Assembly: GCA_020725585.1 (NCBI GenBank)
Contig: DYES01000042.1
Coordinates: 1 to 38,337 of the forward strand
DNA length: 38,337 bases
From: Desulfovirgula sp.
GTDB lineage: Bacteria > Bacillota > Desulfotomaculia > Desulfotomaculales > Nap2-2B
Direction: 5' to 3'
Shown here: one piece after another, positions 32,103 to 38,337 of the stretch
Position numbering within the stretch: the first letter of the stretch is position 1
Layout of the letters: each line of letters begins with the position of its first letter
Notes under the pieces: generated by a model
Seen by the model: the letters and a program-made list of their open reading frames with translations, nothing else
Told to the model about the DNA's origin: nothing
Database searches by the model: none
Position numbers and translations under genes: made by a program

Positions 32103-33284
32103 ATGCGTTTGACTCCTCGCGAAGAACTGGCCCGGCGGACCAGCCGTTTCCAAAAATTATTGCGGCAGCAAGGGATAGACGGCGCCGTGATTGTTCAAAA
32201 CGCCGACCTTTTTTATTTTGCCGGGACGATCCAGCGTTCCCACCTTTTCGTCCCTGCCGAAGGCAAGCCCCTGCTCCTGGTAAAGAAAAGCTTCGCGCGC
32301 GCCAGGGAGGAATCGGCTTTAGAAGACGTCGTCCCCCTGGAGGCCTCCCGGGAATTGCCGGGCGCGCTGGCCGCCCGCGGTTACGGCCCCTTTTCCCGCC
32401 TGGGTTTTGAGCTGGATGTTTTACCGGCCAACGATTATTTCCGCTATCAAAAAATGTTTCCGGACGTCAAGATTGTCGACATCAGCCCGCTCGTCCGCAC
32501 CGTGCGGGCGGTGAAATCGGCTTACGAACTGGAGCTGATGAGGAACGCCGCCGCCTTAAATCAGCTCATGTTTTCCCGGGCGCGGGAATTGCTGCGGGAA
32601 GGGATGACCGAGGTGGAGCTGGCCGGCCGGCTGGAAGCCTTTTACCGGTGCAACGGCCACCAGGGCTGCGTCAGGACGCGTAGTTTCAACATGGAAGTGG
32701 TTTACGGGCACCTGCTCTCCGGCGAAAGCTGCTTCGCTCCCGGCTTCCTGGAGAGCCCCACCGGAGGGGAGGGGCTTGGCCCCGCGTTTCCGCAAGGCGC
32801 GGGCAGGAAAGTTATCCGCCGGAATGAACCGGTACTGATCGATTACGTAGGGGTTCTGGACGGCTATCTGGTGGACCAGTCCCGGGTCTTTTGTCTCGGC
32901 CGCCTGCCGGATAGACTGGTCCGGGCCCACCGGGTGGCCTTGGAAATCCAGGAATTGCTGAAGGAGAAAGGCAGGCCTGGAGCAATGTGCAGCGAACTGT
33001 ACGAGCTGGCCGTAAACGTAGCCGAGAAGAACGGTCTGCGCGAACATTTTATGGGCTGCCCAGAGCCGGTCGCTTTTGTCGGCCACGGTATCGGGATCGA
33101 GCTGGACGAACTGCCGGTGATCGCCCGCGGGTATAATGCGCCGCTGGAGGAAGGGATGGTGGTGGCCCTGGAGCCTAAGTTCGTTTTTCCGGAAGGAGCG
33201 GTAGGCATCGAAAACACCTTTGTGGTGACCCGCCGCGGGCTGGAGGTTTTAACTATTTTCGAAGAGGACATCATTTACGTTTGA
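32103..33284 (+). CDS. M24-family metallopeptidase (Xaa-Pro dipeptidase-like)
   Basis: A 393-residue two-domain protein with an N-terminal creatinase-like domain (to about residue 130) and a C-terminal pita-bread M24 domain. Metal ligands fit: D247 and D258 (DYVGVLDGYLVDQSR), H328 (FVGHGIGIELDELP), E357 (ALEPKF) and E370 (GIENTF). It is probably a cytosolic proline dipeptidase or aminopeptidase P; substrate cannot be decided by eye. ATG 32103 follows GGGAGGGAGGT. It lies 45 nt after the toxin gene. Confidence 0.88.
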   Translation: MRLTPREELARRTSRFQKLLRQQGIDGAVIVQNADLFYFAGTIQRSHLFVPAEGKPLLLVKKSFARAREESALEDVVPLEASRELPGALAARGYGPFSRLGFELDVLPANDYFRYQKMFPDVKIVDISPLVRTVRAVKSAYELELMRNAAALNQLMFSRARELLREGMTEVELAGRLEAFYRCNGHQGCVRTRSFNMEVVYGHLLSGESCFAPGFLESPTGGEGLGPAFPQGAGRKVIRRNEPVLIDYVGVLDGYLVDQSRVFCLGRLPDRLVRAHRVALEIQELLKEKGRPGAMCSELYELAVNVAEKNGLREHFMGCPEPVAFVGHGIGIELDELPVIARGYNAPLEEGMVVALEPKFVFPEGAVGIENTFVVTRRGLEVLTIFEEDIIYV

Positions 33285-33401
33285 GCGGGCCTTCCCGGCA
33301 GGAAGGCGGAAGGCAGGGTCAGGAAATGCCTAAAATTACTTATGAAGAGGTTGTACTGATCCAGCCCGATTTGGGAAGACCCCTTAGGCAAGGAGTGGTC
33401 A

Positions 33402-34334
33402 GTGGTGGAAAGCACCGGGTTAGACGCGGTCACCGGGGCTTTTGGCTACACGGGAAAATATATCACGCGGCGCCTGTTGGCGATGGGAAAAAGGGTGCTT
33501 ACCTTAACGGGCCGCCCCGGACGCCCAAACCCCTTTGGCCCTCAGGTGTGCGCCTTTCCGTTTAACTTTGCCAACCCGGCGGAGCTGACGAAGAGTTTGC
33601 AGGGGGTTGCCACCCTTTACAACACGTACTGGATCCGCTTTCCCTACGGGGAAGTGACCTACGAAAAGGCGGTGGAAAATACGCAGACGCTGATCCGGGC
33701 AGCCGAAGCGGCGGGTGTGCGCAGGATCGTGCACATCAGCATAACAAACGCCTCCAAAGATTCCCCCTTGCCTTATTTTAAAGGGAAAGGGGTTTTAGAA
33801 AAGACGATCGCCAATTCCCGCCTGTCTTACGCCATTATCCGGCCCACCGTGATCTTCGGGCCGGAAGACATCCTGATCAATAACATCGCCTGGCTGCTCA
33901 GGAGATTTCCGGTGTTTGCTGTCCCCGGCGCAGGCGATTGCCGCCTTCAGCCCGTCTTCGTGGAAGATGTGGCCCGGCTGGCGGTAGAGGCCGCCGAAAA
34001 AGACGAAAACGTAATTATTGATGCCGTCGGCCCCGAGATCTACACTTTCAACGAGCTGGTCCGGCTCATCGCCCGCAAAGTGGGCAGCCGGGCCAGGATT
34101 ATCCACCTGCCGCCGGGGGCGGTTCTTTTGCTGGGGAAAATAATCAGTTGCCTGGTCAAAGATGTTCTGATCACCCGGGATGAAATGGAGGGGCTGATGG
34201 CAAACCTTCTCGTTTCCAAAAATCCTCCCACCGGAAGGACCCTCTTTAGCGAATGGCTGGACCGGTACGCAGGCAGCCTGGGGGTCAGGTACGCCTCCGA
34301 GTTAAGCCGGCACTACCGCCGAGGGGCTTCGTGA
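33402..34334 (+). CDS. NAD(P)-binding atypical SDR (NmrA/NDUFA9-like)
   Basis: A 310-residue protein with the glycine-rich dinucleotide motif VTGAFGYTGKYI at the N-terminus. Blocks typical of NmrA-like and complex-I NDUFA9-like atypical SDRs follow: AAEAAGVRRIVHISITNAS, ESPLPYF-like SPLPYFKGKGVLEKTI, SYAIIRPTVIFGPEDIL and LQPVFVEDVARLAVEA. The classical YxxxK catalytic pair is not apparent, so it may bind NAD(P) without being a standard dehydrogenase. GTG 33402 (or 33405) follows AAGGAG. Substrate unknown. Confidence 0.82.
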   Translation: MVESTGLDAVTGAFGYTGKYITRRLLAMGKRVLTLTGRPGRPNPFGPQVCAFPFNFANPAELTKSLQGVATLYNTYWIRFPYGEVTYEKAVENTQTLIRAAEAAGVRRIVHISITNASKDSPLPYFKGKGVLEKTIANSRLSYAIIRPTVIFGPEDILINNIAWLLRRFPVFAVPGAGDCRLQPVFVEDVARLAVEAAEKDENVIIDAVGPEIYTFNELVRLIARKVGSRARIIHLPPGAVLLLGKIISCLVKDVLITRDEMEGLMANLLVSKNPPTGRTLFSEWLDRYAGSLGVRYASELSRHYRRGAS

Positions 34335-34365
34335 AAGACCCACATGATGATCGGCGGAGCTCCAG

Positions 34366-34405
34366 GACATAGAGGGTTAGACTTTTACGAAGGAACTATG
34401 TCTTT
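34366..34405 (+). terminator. Weak terminator-like hairpin after the SDR gene
   Basis: GACATAG (34366-34372) pairs with CTATGTC (34396-34402) over a 23-nt loop, followed by TTTAT. The long loop makes this a weak candidate. No other terminator is seen before the convergent minus-strand remnant. Confidence 0.3.
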
Positions 34406-34480
34406 ATCTGGCTTTAGCTGAACGGTTGGTGGGGGATTCTCGATCCTTTCCGAGTTGGTTCACCGCAATTCCAGCATTAC

Positions 34481-35005
34481 TTACCTTTTCAGTGTTTCCT
34501 GTAACCGGACCACTGCGCCGATGGCGACAAGCATAAGGAGGGCGGAATAGGACAGAATTGCCGTGAACAGGCCCCAGAATTGGGCGATCAGGGTGCCTGC
34601 CAGCGGCCCGGCGACCAGGCCCAGAGAATAGGCCGTGTTGGACATTCCGTAAGTAGTGCCGTAACGGCCGTTGGCCGGGGAATCGCCGGGTGTGGATTCG
34701 GCCAGCAAGGGCAGGGTGGGAGCAAAATAGGCCCCGGTGGTAACACCCAGGAGGATCAGCGCAGTCGTCTCCACTTGTATATTCGGAGCCAGGGCCAGCC
34801 AGGGAACCACGACCGCCGTACACAACAACCCGCCGACCAGCGGGGGCTTCCGTCCCAGGCGGTCGGAAAGGGCGCCGAAAAAGGGCTCGGCAAAGGCGAG
34901 GGAAAGGGAAAAAACGCCGAAAAGCAGCCCGATCCCGGCGCTGTTCAGGCCGAATCTTTTTTCGAGATCCAATGACAAAAGCGGCCGCTTAAGAAAAAGC
35001 CGGCT
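34481..35005 (-). pseudogene. MFS transporter, C-terminal-half remnant
   Basis: The minus-strand frame encodes about 170 residues matching the second half (about helices 7-12) of a 12-helix MFS protein. It enters with LSLDLEKRFGLNSAGIGLLF and has the loop motif GALSDRLGRKP, then helices ending in VRLQETLKR. The N-terminal half is missing. The frame begins immediately after an in-frame TAG in the loop of the terminator at 34998-35019, with no start codon or ribosome binding site of its own. A functional transporter is impossible. Confidence 0.78.
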
Positions 35006-35029
35006 CTAACCAGCCGGCTGACTTTTTTT
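34998..35029. terminator. Bidirectional terminator of the SLH protein gene
   Basis: Two copies of the self-complementary AGCCGGCT (34998-35005 and 35012-35019) form an 8-bp stem with a 6-nt loop. On the plus strand T7 follows (35023-35029); on the minus strand TTTTTCTT follows. It lies downstream of the minus-strand gene ending at 35123. Confidence 0.8.
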
Positions 35030-35122
35030 GCGAAAAGATTCATCCGGGAGGCGGTCATTTTTCCACCTTTTCTATTCCCCCGGCCGCCCGGGAGGATATC
35101 GCCTCCTCCTGATGCAGCAGCT

Positions 35123-36511
35123 CTAATTGCCGGCCGGTTGTTCCAATGGGCCGGGCTCCGGTGGGCCGGTCATCTCTTTGGCCTGCCGGGCTTCGGGCGG
35201 CAGCTCGATCTTGATTTGATCGTCATAAGCGTAATCCTGGACCCGGATGTGCATTTCGATTAGCTCCACCGGCACGGCCTCCTCCTGGAACCGGTCGCTG
35301 AAAGACAACACGACTTTCATTTCCCCGGAGCGGGGCAAATAATCGTCTGCGTTGATCTCCTCGCGGCCCCAGAAGGATATCGACTTGATCAATTTCCCGG
35401 CCTGGGTTAAGAATTGCTCGAGCTCCGGCCCGCCTAAGCTGCCGCGCAGCGATTCGGGCAGGGCTGCCTTTAAGAAGGCGGTCAGGTCGTCGATCCGGCC
35501 GTAATAGCCAAGCTCATGCACTTCGCGGCCGTTTTTCTCCGCGGTCCCTATGAGCTGGTAATGGAGGTAGGGCTTTAACTCTTCCGGGATCCCGACCTGC
35601 GCCTCCAGATTTTGTTTCAAGATGGCCTCCATGTCCGGGACGGCGCCTTCCGGCAGTCGCATCCATTCGGCCTTGCCGGTGACCGGGTCGGTCATTTTCA
35701 TATACATTTTCCCGTCGACCAGGTACTGCTCTACCTCCACTTCCGGGATCTGCTGATCTTTTCCGGCGGCCGTGAACCGCCACCGGGCAACCTGGTGCAT
35801 GGTGGCCGGCAGCACCATCTCCATGCTGATCCGTCCCGAGCCTTTCATCGGGGGCAATTTGCCGGCCATGGCCGCCCGCGGTTGCATCGTCATCTCCAGG
35901 TTTACCGCACAGCGCATGGCTTTCAAAGCTGCCTGCGCCTTTTGGCTTTTTTCAACAATGTCCACCGCCTGCGGGTCGCTGCCGAAAACGCGGGCCAAAA
36001 AGTCGGCCGCCTCGCTTACGGTCAGCAGGTTTTCCGGGTCAGCGCGCCCGGAAAGAAGGCCCTGGTTAACCAGCCAGTTGTACGTGGCGCTGCCCCAGTG
36101 GCCGGCCGGTAAAGGACCGGACTGGGATTCGTCTAACACTTTGAACAAACCCAGGGTGCGGGCCGTCAGCACCGCCGCCTCCACCCCCGTTAAAGGCTGG
36201 TTGGGCCGCAGGGTGCCGTCCGGATACCCGGCCAGAATTCCTTTTTCTTGAAGGGTGCCCATGGCCGGGGCAAACCAGCTTTCCGGATCGACGTCTTTGG
36301 CCCGGCAAGCCTGCCGGTCAACCGCCGGGAGATTGGCCGCCTTTACCAGCATGGCCGCAAAGGCGCCCCGGGTGACCGGTTCGCTGAGGGCTGGGGGTTC
36401 CGGATAAACACCCAGCAGTTCCCCCCTGTCCAGCGGCTGGGCAGAGGCCAGAGCTGCGCAAGCCGTCAACGAAAGGAAAAGAACCACCAAAATAAGAGCT
36501 GCTTTGCGCAT
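35123..36511 (-). CDS. SLH-domain secreted protein, possible lipoprotein, with LolA-like (DUF6612-type) domain
   Basis: A 462-residue exported protein. The N-terminus is a signal peptide with an LTAC sequence at residues 15-18 that fits a lipobox; a type I site (ASAQ) follows and is the alternative. One clear S-layer-homology repeat spans about 42-120 (VTRGAFAAMLVKAANLP to KGILAGYPDGTLRPNQPLTG), with a second, weaker one to about 175 (YNWLVNQGLLSGRADPENLL). Residues about 190-445 form a beta-rich domain (GSGRISMEMVLPATMH, QYLVDGKMYMKMTDPVTGK) resembling DUF6612/LolA-type outer-face lipoproteins. It probably binds secondary cell-wall polymer. ATG is preceded by AAAGGGTG. Confidence 0.8.
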   Translation of the reverse strand: MRKAALILVVLFLSLTACAALASAQPLDRGELLGVYPEPPALSEPVTRGAFAAMLVKAANLPAVDRQACRAKDVDPESWFAPAMGTLQEKGILAGYPDGTLRPNQPLTGVEAAVLTARTLGLFKVLDESQSGPLPAGHWGSATYNWLVNQGLLSGRADPENLLTVSEAADFLARVFGSDPQAVDIVEKSQKAQAALKAMRCAVNLEMTMQPRAAMAGKLPPMKGSGRISMEMVLPATMHQVARWRFTAAGKDQQIPEVEVEQYLVDGKMYMKMTDPVTGKAEWMRLPEGAVPDMEAILKQNLEAQVGIPEELKPYLHYQLIGTAEKNGREVHELGYYGRIDDLTAFLKAALPESLRGSLGGPELEQFLTQAGKLIKSISFWGREEINADDYLPRSGEMKVVLSFSDRFQEEAVPVELIEMHIRVQDYAYDDQIKIELPPEARQAKEMTGPPEPGPLEQPAGN

Positions 36512-36540
36512 TTTCTTTTCACCCTTTCTTTTGTTTGAAC

Positions 36541-37167
36541 TCAGCTATAGAGTCTTTCCGCTTCATTTAAAAAATCTTCAAAAAGGGCGGGGGCCCTGTT
36601 GATAAGACCGGGCTCCAGCATGATCAACCCGGCGGCTTCAGCGCTGTAAATCGTCTTTAACTTCTCCCATCTGTACTTTATGGCGGCCAGCCTTAGGGTA
36701 ATGAAGGATAAGCATTCCAGCAGGCGCCCTTTCCTTCTCTCGTAGGCCGCGGCCACATCCACCACATCCCTCGTCTTTAATGTTTCCGCCCGGTAAAAAA
36801 GTTTTTTCAGAATAATCTCCTCGGGGCTTTCCACCCTTACCTCCCGGCCCGCCACCCGCTTTAACTCGTAGTAATTTTCCGTCAGGTGGGGAGCGATAAT
36901 AAAATCCACTTCCCCTTCTGCAAATTTTAGTTTTAAAAAATGGGAGCCCTCCACGTAATCACCGGTCAGGTTCCCTACCGCGTTGTTCAACCGGGGAGTA
37001 AGACAGGTCAGGTATTGGGCATCCCGCAAAAATATATCCACATCTTTGCTTTCCCGGTGTTGAAAATAAACGGTCAGGGCCGTGCCGCCGCCGAAGGTCC
37101 ATTCGTCGCCCGGCACCCTGGAGGCGTCAAGGGCTTTCAGGGCCTTGACAAAAAGGTTCTGCCACAT
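36541..37167 (-). CDS. AbiEii/AbiGii-type nucleotidyltransferase toxin
   Basis: A 208-residue nucleotidyltransferase-fold protein of the AbiEii/MenT type. Motif I is GGGTALTVYFQHRESKDVDIFL, given here in two parts as GGGTALTVYF and HRESKDVDIF, with the DxD metal ligands. A third acidic position follows in EGEVDFIIAP, and the family helix IILKKLFYR with TRDVVDVAAAYER supplies the conserved Lys and RDxxD. Characterised relatives use NTP or GTP to modify or inactivate tRNA. Start ATG 37167 has GAGGAG at ten nucleotides and overlaps the upstream gene by 41 nt. Toxin activity is inferred. Confidence 0.8.
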   Translation of the reverse strand: MWQNLFVKALKALDASRVPGDEWTFGGGTALTVYFQHRESKDVDIFLRDAQYLTCLTPRLNNAVGNLTGDYVEGSHFLKLKFAEGEVDFIIAPHLTENYYELKRVAGREVRVESPEEIILKKLFYRAETLKTRDVVDVAAAYERRKGRLLECLSFITLRLAAIKYRWEKLKTIYSAEAAGLIMLEPGLINRAPALFEDFLNEAERLYS

Positions 37168-37420
37168 CGGCCAACATCTCCTCAAGCTCGCGACGAGCGT
37201 AAAATTCCTTGACGTACGTTTCGTAGTATGCCTTCAACGTAACCTCCGGTATCTCATATTGCATTAAAAACCTGGCCAGGTCCTGCAGGGGTACGTCCGT
37301 AAAAAAGTTAAAGATCTGAAGCGTGTACCGGGTGTCGAACTGCATCGTTTTAAGCATCCGGGCCAGCTTTTTTTCATCGAGGTAACTGGCCGCCTGGGCA
37401 TTTATGGTGGTTTCAATCAT
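37127..37420 (-). CDS. Unrecognised 97-residue partner of the AbiEii-type toxin (putative antitoxin)
   Basis: ATG 37420 follows AAGGAGGGTGGG, an excellent ribosome binding site. The protein is predicted mostly helical: MIETTINAQAASYLDEKKLA, then FDTRYTLQIFNFFTDVPLQD, LARFLMQYEIPEVTLKAYYE and YARRELEEMLADVAE. I recognise no helix-turn-helix, ribbon-helix-helix or AbiEi winged-helix signature. Its last 13 residues are encoded over the toxin start in another frame, so the two are translationally coupled. Gene order (small partner first) and overlap suggest an antitoxin of an undescribed or little-known type. This is inference from context only. Confidence 0.65.
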   Translation of the reverse strand: MIETTINAQAASYLDEKKLARMLKTMQFDTRYTLQIFNFFTDVPLQDLARFLMQYEIPEVTLKAYYETYVKEFYARRELEEMLADVAEPFCQGPESP

Positions 37421-37477
37421 TTATCCCACCCTCCTTAGAAGGTTTGCCGGGAAATTGATGCGACGCTCTTGCTTTCT

Positions 37478-37483
37478 ATTATA
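37478..37483 (-). promoter_or_regulatory. Possible -10 box of the AbiEii-type operon
   Basis: A perfect TATAAT on the minus strand (complement of 37478-37483) lies about 58 nt upstream of the antitoxin-like gene. The -35 region at 17 bp (TGTACT) is poor. Only the -10 is convincing. Confidence 0.4.
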
Positions 37484-37553
37484 AACAATGGAGTTCGGGC
37501 AGTACAGGGTCTTACCCAGAAAAAATTAACGGATAACCAAAATAAGGTAATGC

Positions 37554-37700
37554 CTTCCTGTACGGAAAGATATCCCGGTACTCTATCCGATTCAGATCCT
37601 GGCCATTGATAAGTGCCGGTTTTAGGAGTTTAAAGGAAAATGCAGCCGGTACGTCCTTTTCCCGGCCCTCAAGATTACCCCGGGCGAACTGCCGGCTTAG
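37554..37700 (+). pseudogene. Decayed second mazF copy (C-terminal half)
   Basis: The nucleotide sequence aligns along its length with the 3' half of the intact toxin gene (about 31889-32034). Shared stretches include GCCATTGATAAG-GCCGGTT, GGAAAATG-GCCGGTAC-TCCTTTT and GGGCGAACTGC. Relative to the intact gene it has an in-frame TAG after the KCRF-equivalent codons, a one-base insertion near TTTAAAGG, and many substitutions. No start region and no antitoxin remnant are seen upstream. Confidence 0.75.
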
Positions 37701-38056
37701 GGAGGGGTCTGAACTATGAAGAAGCATCATTTTATTCGTTAAAATCCTGTCCAGGCCAAACTTCTTCCATAAATTTTTTATTTTTTTGGTAAGACGTACC
37801 CCCAGCTTACGATTTGGGCCTCCGAGAAAAGTGAGGTGTGGGAAGTTGGAAGCTAAATCAAGCAGGCATCCGGTTAAAGCCGGATGCCAACCTTCATTTG
37901 GGCCACGGTAATTTTTCGCTTGTGAGCAAGGTGAACCTTTACAAGGTATCCCTTATCTTACCATACCATTTTTTATTGACCCCGGGTCCTTTTGCTGTTA
38001 CTTTTTCCATAGTTTGTTCGTCTATTAGTCATAGAAATGCCAATGGGGGAACATCT
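37701..38056 (+). other. Intergenic region before the ECF sigma gene
   Basis: No gene is seen. A perfect 9-bp hairpin GGCATCCGG / CCGGATGCC (37865-37873 with 37880-37888, 6-nt loop) stands alone without a T-run. TTGACC (37976-37981) and TACTTT at 17 bp could be a weak promoter. No riboswitch was recognised. Confidence 0.35.
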
Positions 38057-38337
38057 GTGAACGCCCTTTTCCCGGTACGGAACGGGCAGAGGAGTGTTTT
38101 TGAATTGAAGGCTGGAAACGAGCAGGAACGGGGCGCCCGGGCTTCCTTTGCGGAGCTATACGACCGGTATTTTGACGCCGTAAACCGCTATTTACGCTAC
38201 CGCATGGACAATCCCTGGGACGCCGACGACCTTACCGCGGCGGTCTTTTTGAAGGCGATGGAAAATTTCCCTAAATACCGGGGCGACGCTCCCTTTGCGG
38301 TTTGGCTCTTTCGCATCGCCCACAACGCCTATGTGGA
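38057..38337 (+). CDS. ECF-type RNA polymerase sigma factor, partial (right edge)
   Basis: GTG 38057 follows GGGGGAAC and the frame is open to the window end (93 codons). The sequence fits sigma-70 region 2 of an extracytoplasmic-function sigma factor: FAELYDRYFDAVNRYLRYRM, then DADDLTAAVFLKAMENFPKY (core-binding and -10-binding region 2.2-2.4), and FAVWLFRIAHNAYV. Region 4 lies outside. Target genes are unknown; no anti-sigma gene is in the window. Confidence 0.85.
   Translation, partial: MNALFPVRNGQRSVFELKAGNEQERGARASFAELYDRYFDAVNRYLRYRMDNPWDADDLTAAVFLKAMENFPKYRGDAPFAVWLFRIAHNAYV

Noticed and set aside
33281-33565. ORF over the start of the SDR gene, including MPKITYEEVVLIQPDLGRPL
   Set aside because: It overlaps the well-supported SDR gene in another frame and has no strong ribosome binding site; probably a shadow.
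37512-37730. Minus-strand 72-codon ORF
   Set aside because: It lies antisense to the recognisable mazF remnant and has no family resemblance.
1-38337. CRISPR array, tRNA/rRNA genes, complete insertion sequence or prophage
   Set aside because: No regularly spaced repeats, cloverleaf-like sequences, transposase, integrase or phage structural genes were seen.

Overview
The window looks like chromosome of an endospore-forming, diaminopimelate-type Firmicute of the Peptococcaceae/Desulfotomaculum-Pelotomaculum kind. This is inferred from gene content: a complete dcw (division and cell wall) cluster running straight into spoIIGA-sigE-sigG-spoIIR, moderately GC-rich genes, frequent GTG/TTG starts with strong purine-rich ribosome binding sites, and a MurE with the DNPR motif of meso-diaminopimelate ligases. 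No tRNA, rRNA, CRISPR array or complete insertion sequence was seen.

Region 1 (1-5.6 kb) is accessory. A partial alpha/beta hydrolase (minus strand, off the left edge) is followed by a DUF1284 protein and an S-adenosylmethionine hydrolase. Next comes a run of gene remnants that mostly lack their 5' parts: a PP2C phosphatase tail with a frame break at a 12-T run, a polyferredoxin C-terminus, the last third of a drug-efflux MFS transporter, and the extreme C-terminus of a YjbQ-like protein. Small hypothetical proteins and a minus-strand azlCD branched-chain amino acid exporter pair complete the region.

Region 2 (5.8-27 kb) is the dcw cluster on the plus strand: mraZ, rsmH, ftsL, a PASTA-containing PBP (spoVD/ftsI), murE, murF, mraY, murD, spoVE/ftsW, murG, murC, murB, murA, ftsQ, two DUF881 genes, sbp, ftsA and ftsZ. 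The genes build lipid II and assemble the septal synthesis and Z-ring machinery. MraZ-type boxes precede mraZ. A hairpin terminator followed by a near-consensus sigma-A promoter separates murA from ftsQ, so ftsQ to ftsZ can be expressed separately.

Region 3 (27.4-31.3 kb) is the early sporulation module: spoIIGA (protease), sigE (pro-sigma-E), sigG and spoIIR (the forespore signal that activates SpoIIGA). Promoter-like sequences fit the expected regulators. There is a 22-bp-spaced spoIIG-type promoter before spoIIGA, and near-identical sigma-F-type elements lie before both sigG and spoIIR.

Region 4 (31.3-38.3 kb) is accessory again: a MazEF-like toxin-antitoxin pair, an M24 peptidase and an atypical SDR on the plus strand. 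On the minus strand are a truncated MFS remnant, an SLH-domain putative lipoprotein, and an AbiEii-type nucleotidyltransferase toxin overlapped by an unrecognised 97-residue upstream partner. A decayed second mazF fragment and the start of an ECF sigma factor (off the right edge) close the window. The best candidate for something undescribed is the AbiEii-type pair at 36541-37420. The gene remnants and the regulatory sequences of regions 2 and 3 are the next most interesting.
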